This document shows positions 35,540 to 48,081 of a DNA stretch of 64,000 bases, one piece after another (positions within the stretch are counted from its first letter, which is position 1; each line of letters begins with the position of its first letter). The position numbers and the translations under genes are program-made. Below the pieces are notes generated by a model, which saw nothing but the letters and a program-made list of their open reading frames with translations, was not told the DNA's origin and made no database searches. Source of the DNA: Hypericum androsaemum (Eukaryota; Streptophyta; Magnoliopsida; Malpighiales; Hypericaceae); NCBI GenBank assembly GCA_963995505.1, contig OZ023197.1, positions 8,731,827 to 8,795,826 of the forward strand, in the 5' to 3' direction.

Positions 35540-35770
35540 TGTTATAAATTATCTATAATCTAAGCATATGAATATAGAGAACAATAAGGAAGAGAGTAGA
35601 GAATGAAGTTCTCATTAATAGGTGTAGAATTGTGTGTAAAATGGTAATGGCATAAGTCCTATTTATAGGCCAATATTCCACCTACTACTTACCTACTATT
35701 CCACTAAACTTGTTAATGGAGAATTAGGTGAAGTGGAGAAGTAGGTGATGGCATCCATTAATACATAATA
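35540..35770 (-). repeat. 5' LTR of the young Copia element
   Basis: 231 bp, identical to the left copy except for two transitions (ttttcatt versus ttctcatt, and aaatttg versus aaacttg). Confidence 0.92.
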
Positions 35771-35775
35771 ATATA

Positions 35776-37700
35776 TACCCCGCATGAATCTTTGCCATTG
35801 AATTTTCCTTGCCAAAATTTTAATACGCTAGATGACCTGGATCGTATCCCGCTTGGGCTAGACTGGGCCTATTAGAATTCGAACCCAATCCGGCGTCCAC
35901 TAATTGGACGACCCCAAGATGATTGTATTAATTTTATAGAGCAGGACAAGTCTGTTTGCCCAGAAGTGTCGGACTGTGTACCGGCTGATTTCGTTCTTTT
36001 AATAGTATGAGTGCAATAGCACTCACCCTTATCACCAAAAAAAATTGATGTTAGAAATTTTTGGTTTCTCGTTTCTTTGGGCAAGTATAAGAAGCCTACT
36101 AATCGAGTAGAAAATAAAAGCCCAAACGAGGACGGCTCACGGCCCATTGAAAATGGAAGGTCTTGTCTTAGGCCAAGGGTTGGAACTGGTTTTTGAAGAA
36201 TGGAAATGATGATTAAACTTTTGGTTTAAATTCATGGATAGCATACGGATGCCATGCAGGAAGATAGAGGTCGAAATCTTCCAAGGGAAACTGATTCAAC
36301 TAGGAACATATTATAGATAGATATGTAACTACCAAAATACATTTGACCTAATGGTATAAAGTGCATTAGTGGATAAAATTGACAAAGGTTCGAGTTAAAA
36401 TAGTACATATAGGCGCAAGACGAGTATAGCCCTCGAGAGTTGAAGAGTTGGTAATATAGTTTGCTTCCACCAGAAATGAACGAGACAATCTGATATTATT
36501 TTCTGAGGTCCACGAAGACATTGGCCTCCTAACACATCTTCCCAAAATTTTATTTTCAGCCCAAACAAGGACGGCCAATTGAGTTAAAAGCTACAAGCCC
36601 AAAAGATGGGATTTGGGGGTTAAACCAATCTTAATCAGAAAAAGGGTTTAATCTAAATGGGCAGCTTCTTTCAAGGGAAGCACATAATTATGTCAACAAA
36701 ATAATCCTACAACAAAATGAAGCGACTTCTCTCTGGATTCGACCAACCGTACAACTTGGCGTGGAGCATGTGTTGTTGCCGAACCTGGTCCCGAATCGTT
36801 GACCGTTGGTCGGTCGGGTTTTTTATAACCTTGGTTTTGGCCCCAAATAAATCTATGATTTGACCGACTTATCGTTGTCCGGCCGACATGTGAAAGTGAC
36901 GGTTGGACCTAAACCATCTCTGGCGGGACCATCATATGCCACAAATCTTTTCCCAAATCAACAAGTAATCTCCGCTGACATTACACTGCATCACCTACTT
37001 CAAGTTTAGTACGTCAGAGTTTCACCAATTCACTTGATTATCTTTAGACGCGGCGTACAACGACCTTGACGTGTTTTGTTTTGCCTGTTTTCAGGGTAAT
37101 GGATGGATGCCACCATCATGACTTTGCCTTCATCAACGGAGATACTGTTTCCGTTTCCCTTGATCCGGAAGTGATCAGAGCTGACGAAAGATTGTTTCAA
37201 TGGCGAGAGTAGGAATCCATCCTTGTCCGAAAGCTGAGTCGAATGACTTGGCATTGCTTGGGGAATGAACAAGACCCCATGTCACATTGGTAGGGAGAAT
37301 TTATCTAATTTTATGATGATATTCGGTTTGAATTCGCGTAAGTCAATCTCAATGAATGTTCAGATACATAGCAATCCCGAGAAGAGAGTTTGGCCTGAGA
37401 TGGGTATATAACAATGGATGCCTTTTTTTCCAGATAAATCATTGATGGGTTACGTTCCAAAATCCCTAAAGGGTTGGATGGAACCCATTTCATGTTACTT
37501 ATATGGTGTTCAAATTGTTATTTCAATCTTGCATACAGTGGACGATGAATTTGGCTCGTGAAATTTATTGTTATCGTTAAGAGTAGGAGAGGAAACAAAA
37601 TATTAGTGATTTAATATAGTCGGTATAATGACGTTTATCTTGAAATATTCCAGAGTCACGTTCCCAGAGGGAATCAATTGAATGATAAATTTCTCTCAAT
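35776..37700. other. Intergenic, no supported gene
   Basis: Short frames only. At 36009-36024 gagtgc-aata-gcactc forms a perfect 6-bp stem shortly before an A-run (36037-36044), which looks like a retroposon 3' end. A 80-codon minus frame at 37272-37030 is not recognisable and has no spliced partners that I can identify. Confidence 0.4.
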
Positions 37701-37890
37701 TGTACCGTTGTCAATAGATAACGGGGTCGTGGTTTTTTTCGATTACTCGGTTTGTGGCGACTACTCGATTTATGGATTAATATAAGATTAGGTTTAGGTA
37801 GAGTCTATTAGTGGTTCCTTTGGACTTTTTGGCTTTTTTTCTTTCCTTGGCTAATAAAGTTTCGTCACTTATTTTGAAGAAAAAAATAGC
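37700..37890 (+). mobile_element. Retroposon 3'-end fragment
   Basis: The sequence ctaataaagtttcgtcac followed by an A-rich tail (37880-37887) matches the pattern seen near 28030 and 28525 (taataaagtt plus A-run). It is probably the 3' end of a truncated LINE on the plus strand. No protein remains. Confidence 0.4.
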
Positions 37891-39974
37891 GGGGTTGCTT
37901 CAAAAAATATCGGTAACACACAATCTGCAAGTAAGTTCACATTTAATGGTCAACATACTCATGATTATTCATGACACTCAAACTATCAACCATGTCATTG
38001 TAATATTCGGATATGTTAAGAAAGAATTAATATGTTAAGAAATATTTAAATAATTTGATTGTATTATTTATATCAACGAAGTATACTTTCTTTTGTAACA
38101 AATATTTTGAAATAACTCCATAGTTAAGCGAGTGATAGTTTGGGAAAGAACCGAGCTGAAGTTGGTAGGCCCTTTCTTCCTAGTTGGTTCCTTGTTCCAT
38201 TTTAGGTCACCGAAACTTAAGTGATTTGATTGTACTATCTGCGTAACAACTTACCTCGAGCTTGTCCCTTCCTTCCTATTTCTTGTTGCCTTTCTCCCTC
38301 AACAAGCTTAGAAACCCAATACACACAGCAGACAATATCCTCAGTTTCCCCTTAGTTTTACCTGGTTCTTGGATGACCCAATAAGGGAGGTCGATCCCGC
38401 CCCTCCACTTTTTCGCGTTATCAGGGAAAGGTCCGAGAGAGAGAGTAAGTAGGAATATTAATGGGTAGGATCCATATGGTTATCCTATTTTTTGAGAATT
38501 GACTCAAATCCTTATTCAATTTTTTAGGAGTGATGATTGATTCCAATATTTTTTTTAATCAAAAATTTTGAAAAAATATACTTATTACAAACATAAGGTA
38601 TAAAATCCACTCTTGCAAAATTGCACACATATAGCCTTATAGACGACCGCAAAACCTAATGGGATAAAAACTATCCCAGGAAAAGGGCAACCCGATAACA
38701 TCGCATAGTCATGATTCTACACGTGGCATCCGGTTCGACTCAAATACTCACCATTATCTTCTTGAAATTTGAAAATTAAGGTTTGAGTAGGATTTGGGTT
38801 CTAAAATATTGGGCGGTATTAGAATGATCCGTCGATTTGTATTATTACAAAATTAAATAGCTATTTGATTAGTAGCAATAGCAAGCACTAAAAAAATGTG
38901 AATGTAATTAATTCATTTATTAAAATAATTCAACATAAAATACCCAAAAAAAATTAAAATAAATTACAAATTGGGTAGGTAATGATTGAGAATAGATAAT
39001 ATATTTAGTAATTAATATATATTATTTAAATATTATTTTAAAATTTTTGGATAAGATTTGAGTAGGATCCTACAGATTATTTCATACATTTATCTTTGTT
39101 AAAAATAAAGATATGGAAAAGATTCCGGTATAGATCCGATTAAATTAACCGATCTTCAACCCTTTAATTATGAATCTCAATGAACCATTAGAGTCCAATT
39201 GCCATTCCTAATATCGAGAGAAGTAAAAGAAAAAAAAGAATGCCACAGCAATAAGGTAGGTTACACTTCACCTTACTTAGCAAAAACTGTACTGACCCCT
39301 AATACAAATGTCAAAACAAGTGGTGAACTTCAAAAAAAAATTATATTTAATTTTTAAACAATAAATATAGTGAAAACATATATAAATTTTATGGAAGAAA
39401 ATATAAAAAAGCAAAATACTTTTATTTACAATTTAACTTCATGCAAATGTCCCATAGATATGCCATAGTCGGGGGAGGTCCATTTGTTGAATAAATTTGT
39501 ATTTCAGTGAACTTTTTTTTTGCGTAGGAGACCGGTGAAATTTGCAAAGAATCTAAAAGTATAATAAATTTAAATTAGAAAAGTTACAAAATCAAAATAC
39601 AAACTACAAGATTTTCAACATCTATTTTACCATAAACCAAAGTCTGAGAGTAATTTTTCCAAATTTTTAAGAGTAAATATGTTTTTCACATTAAATATTC
39701 GCGAAATTTAAATAAATTTTGGAAGCACTGAACACTGGCTTTGCACGCGCACTCAGGTTGATGGGACCCACGAGAAGCAGGCCCAGACATATCCATGCAA
39801 AACGGGAAAAAAGTAACCTAAAATAACAGGACGAGGAGAAAAAGGTTTTACAAAAGAAAGTAAAAAGAGCGTGGAATTTCATGGACCCGTTTCTTTTTTA
39901 TGGTTATCATGTGTCCAACTATAATGAAAACTTATGGTTCAAAATTTATTTATGAAAAAATATTATGGGTAAAA
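37891..39974. other. AT-rich intergenic sequence
   Basis: I see no gene, paired repeat or RNA gene in this stretch. Confidence 0.5.
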
Positions 39975-40573
39975 TAATTTTTTAGGCAAATTATCCTCAG
40001 GTCCCTGGTTTATAATTTTATTACTCGCAGGTCCCTGATTTTCGGAAATAGTATATGAGGTCCCTACTTTTTAAGAAATATTGGTCTGAGGTCCCTAGTC
40101 ACCGGATCGGAGATTTTCTCAGGCGGAGAGCCATCTGGAAAGATGAAAATATCCCTCTGGTCAAAACTTAAGCCCTCAGTTAAAAATAATTCACCATTTA
40201 CTTTCTATAAAAGCCTTCCACACTTTACCAACCCTAATTTTCGACCAAAATTTTTCAAAATTGAAATCGCCTCTTCTCCAAGCTATGACCCATCTCCATT
40301 GAAGCCTTTGGTCGAAGGTGGGGTGCAAGATTGGGTCGATTCTGGGTTCGAGGTTGGTGGAAACTGGAGCTCAAAGTGGGGTTCAAGTTTGGATCGATCT
40401 TGGGTTAAAGATTGGCTGAAGCTTTGTGATTTCAAGTTATGTCAGAGCTGGGTTTGAAGTTGGCATTCAGCTTTGGTGTTTCAAGTTGGGGTCGGTGCTG
40501 GGTTTGAAGTTGGCATTCAAGTTTGGTCGAAGAATTAGAGGATTGAAGCTAGGTCGAAGCTTTAGGTTTTCCA

Positions 40574-40908
40574 ATGTCATCCTCTATTGCTTCGATTGAG
40601 TTCGATGATGGTGCAAGATACATGAATATGCAATGCAAATGTGGTGTTCGGGCCTTGGTAAAAATTGTCAAAAGTGAGAAAAAAAAGGGGCTGATTGTAC
40701 TATGTTTGTGAGAAAAAAATTGTAAACGGCTTGGGTGGTGCGTTCCACGTGAACGTGATTCTTGTTATCGGTATACACATGTTGAATCAAAGAAAGAAGT
40801 ACTAAACATGGCTGGTGACAATCTTGTGGAAGAAATAAGGATGTTGAAAGAGTTGATCAAAGAGCATGCTAGCAAAAATATCATTGGAACTAGTTCAATA
40901 GCTTTGTA
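40574..40908 (+). pseudogene. GRF-type zinc-finger protein relic carried by the MULE
   Basis: The frame starts MSSSIASIEFDDGARY and leads into C-K-C-G. After a one-base shift near 40710 the phase reads YYVCEKK, and after another it reads CKRLGWCVPRERDSC. The Cys spacing (CxCG, then C, then C) and the aromatic residues fit a GRF zinc finger. A C-terminal Leu-rich helix (LVEEIRMLKELIKEH) could be a coiled coil, and the frame ends at TAG (40908). It is convergent with the transposase relic, within the same TIRs. GRF fingers bind single-stranded nucleic acid in known proteins; any role in transposition is inference. Confidence 0.7.
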
Positions 40909-41244
40909 GTTGTGTTAGTTATCTGTAATGTCTTCATATTTTTCTAGTTAATGTTAAGACAATGAAGTTGTGATGAAGTTCTCTGTAATGTCTTAATGTC
41001 TATGAATTTTGTGTTGTAATGTCTTCATATTTTTTCAGCTAATATGAATTACAGTTGCTTAAACTTATAATGAAACGTTAATATTTTGTGTTGTTTCAAG
41101 AGCTTTGTTCTGGATAGAGACATGATTCATCAAGTTGTAGTCTAGTTCTGATCTAGATAGATAATTCATCAAGTTCTAATGTTAGACAGACTTCAAAATA
41201 GGTAGATAACATCCAGATCAGCTAGATAATTCATTCAGTCCTAA

Positions 41245-43671
41245 GAGCTTCCAGCTCCACGACCATGAGATCCACGACCAAGAGCTCCATGACCATGAGA
41301 TCCACGACCTCTTCGAGTTCCAAACTTTGCAGCTCATATGATCCCACTGCTCGAAGCTCCAGGATGAAAACTACTCGAAGCTCTAGGTTGCCCACTGCTC
41401 GAAGCTCCGGGATGAAAAGTTGATTCCACTTGGGAGGCCGTATCATTAGGCATTATATACTCTATAGATGTCTAAAAAAGAAATAATAAAAAGTTGTAAA
41501 TAATCAGGCCGTACTAAAAGTAGATTCGACTAAAGATGTAATTTTTAACTTGAAAACAAACTTGAGCACGTGGTCTTGATCTCCCATGTGCTAGTCCAAC
41601 TTGAATTCCTCCTTTTCCTCCTTTTCGCTGCACAAAAATACATGAATCAGATTAAAAATAATCATTTCCATCATAAACATCGTTATTATATTAAAAACAT
41701 ATTACCATATGTCTCTTTCCTTTGGCCTTCATGGGTCCTCCTTCACATGATTTTTTATTATGGCCCAAAATCTCACAAATGGTACACTTTTTAGTATTGT
41801 GTCACTGTGATGGAGGGCCCTCACCTTCTTATCTTGTTCTACTTTTCTTTGGCTGCCCAGCTCGCCTTGTCAATTTAGTTAGAAGATATCTATTAAAAGT
41901 ACTCCCTAGATCCAGATCAGCGCCTGGAAAGGCATGGATACCTAACTCATAGGTCTTTTTCTACTTTTCCACCTTGAAATATTCATCAACATGCTCTTCA
42001 ATATCACCTCCTATTGATGTGACATAAGCGACCATATGGCACACCACTCAGCTGCCAAACATTGCAAGAACAGGTACGAGTCTTTCCTAGTTCAACCACA
42101 TATCTTTTACCCTCATAGTGCACCTCAAATTTCAACTTTCTCCCTGGAATAATCTTATACCTTCTACATGCATGACTCAACTCTCTCAGCTTCTTCATTA
42201 CATTAGGAGCAATATTACCTTGACATTCAGAAGCCTCAAGGTAATAGAGATGTTGCCTACTCATCAACTAATAAAGTGCCCCCAAAAGGTCCCTTCAGGT
42301 GACATCCATCTACACCTAGGAAGGGCCTACACCCATACACGAACCCGTGTTTCATTGCATGAAAGTATACAAAAAGTCTTCTGAAAACTATTGGGTCATT
42401 CGGATTGGATCGTGGCTGCCCTTGTAACTTCACAAGAGATCCAGGATTGAGAGCAGCTAATATTTCACAGTATACGTGCAGTTTTGCATAAGACTCTTCA
42501 TGTGTTTCTTGCTTTTCTTTCCTTGCTAACACCTTAGCTTTCCATAATTTTCAATTGGTTGCCTTCACTCCCCACACATCCAGAGCTGCTCTAATTATTT
42601 TATTATCCAAACCTGGGTTAGCATCCAGTAGATCTTCAATCTGTCTTGCAATCTATTTGGGATAATCCTTGGATACACCTATGCAAATATGTTCATCATG
42701 CAATTTCTTAATCATGAACTTTTTTTGACCAAGAAGAGTTGAGGCGTGTATCCTCCAATGACACTTTTTATATGCTCCATTACAAGCTGTCGTAATTCTC
42801 TGTTTATCGTTCTTAATAAATACCACATCATATCCAGTCTTGACAATATAATCTTTTAACGCGTCCCTAAACTCTTCATGATCTTTAGAGGCTTGCCTCA
42901 TTTTAACGATATCACGTTGGCCTAGTTTACAATGAAAACGTGTCCCACCATAGTCTCTGATTGGGTCCATCTTTATTTTCATCTTTATTACCTTTGTTCG
43001 AAGAAGACAACCATCTTCTCCACTTTCATAATCACTATCATTCAAGTCCAAATTATTGTAATCAACATCAAAAAAGTCAGAACTTATAACATGATTCTCA
43101 TTTTCAACTTCATTCTCATCACTTTCATCACTACTGTCATGGACTTGAGGCTGACCATCTTCAACCTGACCACCAAATTCATCTTCACCTTCTGAAACAG
43201 CCTTTTCATCCTCACTTTCTGAAGTATCCTCTTCATCCTCACCTTCTGAAATAGCCTCTTCATCCACGCCAGCTTTTTCACAACCATGCACACCATGTCC
43301 ACCATCTAGAAAATCATCATAAAATCCCCATTCACCTTGATCTCCGAATAGGACAGGTAACAGTTTGCTTGAACAACAGCTTCTATTTTCAGAGTGACAA
43401 CAGAAATAGGCATTCCATGTTCCTCTGGTTCGATAAAAATGACAATCACTTCATTATCTTTGTAGTAATCAAACATCCATATGATATCATCATCACAAGT
43501 AACCAGTCTACCATATTCTAGTCTATATTTGCTGAATGAGGAATCAATTTTGAAGTCCCTATATGCATCGCGAATCAACATCAAGTAGCAATATTCTTCG
43601 GGATTGACATTTTCATAGTATTGCAACTTACCTTCAAGGACAAACTCCAACGAAACTAATTGTGAAATCAT
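41245..43671 (-). pseudogene. MULE transposase (mudrA-like) relic with the catalytic core deleted
   Basis: Mutator-type transposases bind the TIRs and cut and paste the element. In order: an N-terminal PB1-like segment (43671-43306), an acidic stretch rich in Glu/Asp/Ser (43290-43050), the MuDR DNA-binding domain with FHCKLGQRD and KKCHWRIHAS (about 42960-42660), and a continuation after two stops (42660-42540). The start of the DDE domain follows with PFLGVDGCHLKGPFGG (about 42330-42270). Here about 250 residues containing the other catalytic acids are missing. The frame resumes at ECQGNIAPNVMKKL (about 42220) with a SWIM-like TCSCNVWQLSG. After a frameshift come a CCHC knuckle CTICEILGHNKKSC (about 41790-41740) and a Gly/Arg/His-rich tail. 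Non-functional. Confidence 0.9.
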
Positions 43672-44371
43672 ATTGCACCACTCTGCGAATTAGGGCATGC
43701 AGATTCTGAAATTAGGGCATGTCAAAATTAGGGTTCATGTGAAATTAGGGCAAACCCGAACCTGAAAGTTTAGGAAAAGCTTATCGCGTGGAGCTAGGTT
43801 CGTCGCGGAGTAGAATCCAAAAATGGCGACGGAGAACGAATCAATGGAAAATAGAAATTTTAGAATTTTTCGTAGAGTGGACGAGGAAGGGGGATGGTCG
43901 GGTCGGGGAGAGAGAGTGAAATTTCTGAGAGAGAGAAAGTAAATGGTAAAAAAAAATTTACCAAGGGCTTAAGTTTTGACTAGATGGATTTTTTCGTCTT
44001 TCCAGATGGCTCTACGCCAGAAAAAATATCTGATCCGATGACTTGGGACCTCAGACCAATATTTTTTTTAAAAGCAGGGACCTCATACACTATTTTTGAA
44101 AGCCAGGGACCTGCGAGTAATAAAATTATAAACCAAAAATCTGAGAGTAATTTGTCCTTCTTTTTTTGGTAAGTAGGAAAAATTATTCTTAAAAGCTATG
44201 ATAATGCTAGACTATTTTTAAGTTCTAATATTTAGAGTCGAGTATCGTCAGATTCTATTTTAACGGCTGACTCTCCCAATTGTATTTATTTTTTACATTC
44301 ATGAGATTTAAACACAGGACTCCCTCCGATGAATCCAAATTTCTTACCATTTAGACCAATCAGTGAAAATG

Positions 44372-45223
44372 CTCAACTTTGGGATTTTTTACTAAAATAG
44401 TGTTACTATACCAAGCATTTTTTCAAAACGGGATTCCGGAGAAATTTTTTTCGAAAATGATGTCCATGCTAGACTACCACACAAAAAAATGCATCTTGGT
44501 GCCAAGATACGCGTTATTCTCTCGGTAGATCAAGGTAGAAAAAAATGGTGTTGCCAACATACCAATTAAAAAATGTATATCTTGGTTAGATACCCAGTAA
44601 AAATTGCGTATCTTGGTTGAATATAGGCAAAAATTTTGCATTTCCATTATACATATGCATTGATCATGACAACCAGACATGACAATGGGTGTAACTCAGT
44701 TGGCAAGGCCTTGTCCATTAGTGTGTGGGGTGCAAGATTTGATTCCCTTCATTGACAATGGGTGTGGCTGAGTTAGCAAGGCCTTGTCTATTAGTGTGGG
44801 GGCTAGAAGAGTACATGAAATTGCAAAAAAATTATCAATGAAGAGAATCGAATACTGTACCCTACACACTCTAATGGACAAGGCCTTGCCAACTCAACCA
44901 TACCCATAGTCTTGTTTGATTGTCACGATTAATACATACATATGTATGATAGAAACGCAAAATTTTTTCCTATATTCAACCAAGATATGCGATTTTTATT
45001 TGGTATCTAACCAAAATACGGATTTTGTAATTGGTATGTTAGCAACGCAATTTTTTTTCGTATCTTGGTCTACCGAGAGAATAATGCGTATCTTAGCACC
45101 AAGATACGTATTTTTTTTGGTAAACCGACGTGGACACCATTTTCGGAAGACTTTTTTCTGGGATCCTATTTTGATAAAATCTTTGGTACAGTAACACCAT
45201 TTTAGTCAAAAATTCTCAACTTT
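44372..45223. mobile_element. Foldback MULE-type element (834 bp) with perfect 9-bp TSD and tRNA/SINE-like arms
   Basis: The element spans 44381-45214 and is flanked by CTCAACTTT at 44372-44380 and 45215-45223. The left arm (44381 to about 44760) matches the reverse complement of the right arm (about 44840-45214) with moderate divergence. Shared blocks are actaaaat, gcatcttggtgccaagatac and ggcaaggccttgtcc, among others. The inner part of both arms carries a unit with tRNA-like A-box (tggctgagttagcaagg) and B-box-like (tttgattccc) words, repeated twice on the plus strand (from about 44682 and 44754) and once on the minus strand (near 44850-44910). Confidence 0.9.
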
Positions 45224-47639
45224 GATACCCGAGATTTATCGAAAAAGTAATGTAAAAGTAGTATTCTTCTTTACCTTATAAAATTTACAAAATGTAGTAT
45301 TTTGGTGTTTCGCATTTCGAGGTTGGGGAACTGTGAACGTGATCGTGCGAGTATTCTTGGTCTATTTTGTTGCCATTAATTTCACATTTAATACTAATAA
45401 CATAAGAAAGAGAATATTGTATATTTATTTTGGAAGATCGTGCCCATGTTTACTGTTTAAATATTTAAACCCTTGTCTTTTTTTGTTGAGAGAACTTAAA
45501 CCCTTGTCTATTGTTACTGATTAGTATATGATGACTGAGAAAGATGGGTAAACATTTAATCAGTTGATTGAATTAATAGAAGAAAGGTTCAAACAAACAA
45601 ACTGGTATTGACAATATGTAGTATACCAATAGAAATATGACATGTGCCTATATATATATATATATATATATCATTTATTTTAGAAGTATATATATCATAT
45701 TAGTTCACCCATTTTTTCCCTGCGATTTCTTTTCTCCGGAACAATGTTTGGAAAATTCTGTCGCGGCCTTATATTTAAAACAATCTCTATTTTGAGTTTT
45801 GAAAATACACTCATCATTTAAGATTACTTCTAAATATTTCAATAACCTAGTAGTTTGAGAAATTATTAATCTTTATCATTTAAGCTTGACCTAAAAAATT
45901 TCGGGCGGAGATGACACTAACATGCCACTTCCTTTTCACATTAACCAAGGGCCAATTGCTTCAAGTCAATTGCGTCGTAATTGCAAAGTACCCTTTTAGT
46001 GGTAAAACTCATGATTAAAGATAGAGTGGAGCAATTCCAATGATCACGTGGAAGAAAATATATAACAGGTATTGTACTTTTCAAAAAAAAAATTAAAAAC
46101 GGTCCAGTATAGCAGAGCATAAAGGGTGAAACTAGCCCAGAAATCAAGCCGACCAGGGAAGAAAAGAAGATTAAGTAGGAACAACACCAAGACAAAAGAT
46201 CGAGAGTAGACAAGCCACGTCACACTCGAATTCATTTAAAGAGATATCATGTCAACCCTTACAAACATAAATAATACTGTTATAAATAGTTTCAGATTTT
46301 TCCAGATTTTGAATTATCATTTTAGCTTTTTCTGTATTTTTTTATATTTTTAGGAGTTTTATATTTTTTTTTACAATAACAAAGCTCTCATTTTGCATAT
46401 GGTAGCACTTACTCTCTTTTTCCCTATTCTAAAATGGAAGAGAAATTGATTAATAAGAATTTGTATTTATATTTATATTTAGTTAAGACGTAGTAAATTC
46501 AATCCTCACAAATGTAAAATGTCATCTATGAAATAGGGATTGAGAATGATCAAATCTGAATAATGGAGATTTTAGAAATATTGAAGTGAAATGGGGCTAA
46601 GACATAGACATATGGCTCCAAGGAATGATGAGGTTTGGGTGATCATGGCTATTCAGAAAATAATACCACGCAGTAGGGAGAAAGGAACGGAAAGTAAACA
46701 GTTGAAGAAGAATATTTGGGATTCTGTGACATGCAGAATAGAAGAGACTTCTTTTTTTTTTTATGGGAAAGAATAGAAGAGACGGTACACGTTATTCGCT
46801 GTTTGCTTAAGTTTTCGGGTAATTAAATTATGGCGTCGTCGTCCTTGCATCGGTAATACCAAAACTAAGCGTGCCTGGATAGCATGCTTCTGTGTCCTCC
46901 CCCTCGCTCTCTACGGGACGATAAGGAAAATGGAGTAACATGACAGAGTAGAGCCTCAACCTGGTAGGAGAATATATCGGATGATGTCTCTAATAGAGTA
47001 GACAAAATTGTTCGGGCAAAAATATTGTATCATTATTTACTAAACGGTATTATTATTTGTTACATAATACTACTATTCACATTGTCGTACCATTACTTGC
47101 AAGATGATGCACTATTACTATTTATATAATTTCGTCTTTTCCATAATGTTATGATGTATTTTTAATATTACAAATTTACCTTTTGTGTGGGTCATTTTAT
47201 GTTGTCTTGCCTGCCTAGTATGGATATTCTGTTTAGGTTAACCTTTCACTGTATAATCAATTTATAATTTGATGTGATTGGAAAAGTCACTAACTTGATA
47301 GGATTTGATAATGATTATGACTTGGTGCAATTCGGGATAGTGTTAGGATATTTTGTTTTATTTGTTCGTCATACGCAATTATAGGTGCAAGAAGATCCAT
47401 ATACTTTCTTCATACATTTGGTGGGATAAAAAATACAAACGTTCACGATTTTTAGTTTTTTACACATTTCAGTCAATGGTTCCTAAATTATTGTTGATCT
47501 ACATTAAGTCACTTTTGTCTTGTTACTATTGATAACTTTGAAATTATATAATTTTTACAATATTATGAACTTCTTTTCTCGTGTCCTTTTTTTTGCTATC
47601 TTCTCTCTCCTTCGGCATGGAGTACCAGTCTTATTGACG
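45224..47639. other. AT-rich intergenic sequence with a (TA)n microsatellite
   Basis: A run of about ten TA dinucleotides is at 45650-45670. Otherwise no gene, RNA gene or element is recognisable. A slightly GC-richer patch near 46840-46930 has no usable frame. Confidence 0.5.
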
Positions 47640-47905
47640 TGAAAAATTCACCTACCCGTAACTTTAAAGTTTTGGGTTGAATTTGATTATTATAGTAAAA
47701 TATCAGAACAGATTAATTATGTGTTCATTGTTGTTCTCATACAATCCTCGATTCATCGCGCGTTCGCAAAACTAAAGCTCGTGCAAACTTCAGTTGAATA
47801 GACTTTGTTTGAAGGAACATGTTGAGGTAATACATTGTCAGTTGCAAGAATGGTTAACTTATTTATAAATATAAAAAATTAACCTTCTCTTAGTCTTAAA
47901 CTTTT
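47640..47905 (+). mobile_element. Older, related TRIM copy
   Basis: Contains the same succession of motifs as the neighbouring TRIM in eroded form: aaagttttgggttgaat, a degenerate primer-binding site (aaatatcagaacag), the interior words ttgttgttctcata and tcgcgcgttcgcaaa, a ttgaagga purine stretch, and the start of a second LTR with atttataaatataaaaaattaacc. Confidence 0.6.
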
Positions 47906-48081
47906 TAGTATTGATCTAACATGTATATATCTTAATTCTTAACCAATCAATGTTTTTTTCGGAAATGGAAACGGCAAGTTTGAAGTGTTCAAACACAAAA
48001 CCTAAGTACGTACAAGAAATGATGTATCTCATTGAAACCAGATAGAAATTAATTGTCCACTATGTAAAGTAGTACATTCGG

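Larger units (their letters stand above)
30274..35770 (-). mobile_element. Young Copia LTR retrotransposon with intact pol but no usable gag
   Basis: The 231-bp LTRs at 30274-30504 and 35540-35770 differ at only two positions that I can see. The flanking pentamer atata (30269-30273 and 35771-35775) is a possible, though low-complexity, target-site duplication. A polypurine tract AAGGGGAAG (minus strand) abuts the left LTR, fixing minus orientation. Just inside the right LTR lies TTATCAGCACGA, a candidate primer-binding site whose tRNA I cannot name. Pol is one uninterrupted frame. The gag region survives only as a zinc-knuckle relic, and about 0.7 kb of non-gag sequence occupies its place. 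Confidence 0.93.
39984..44158. mobile_element. Decayed autonomous Mutator-like element (MULE) with ~200-bp TIRs
   Basis: The left end (39984 to about 40190) matches the reverse complement of the right end (about 43950-44158). Shared blocks include caaatta, ggtttataattttatta, ctcgcaggtccctg and ggtcaaaacttaagccct (inner part, with small differences). Inside are a minus-strand transposase relic and a plus-strand GRF-finger relic facing it. The flanking 9-mers (taatttttt and tcttttttt) agree at seven of nine positions, so the target-site duplication is at best eroded. Confidence 0.88.

Noticed and set aside
37030..37272. 80-codon minus-strand frame as a possible gene
   Set aside because: No recognisable domain and no exon partner; too little to support a gene call.
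44680..44930. A tRNA gene
   Set aside because: A- and B-box-like words are present, but I could not draw a full cloverleaf or acceptor stem; SINE-like origin within a foldback element fits better.
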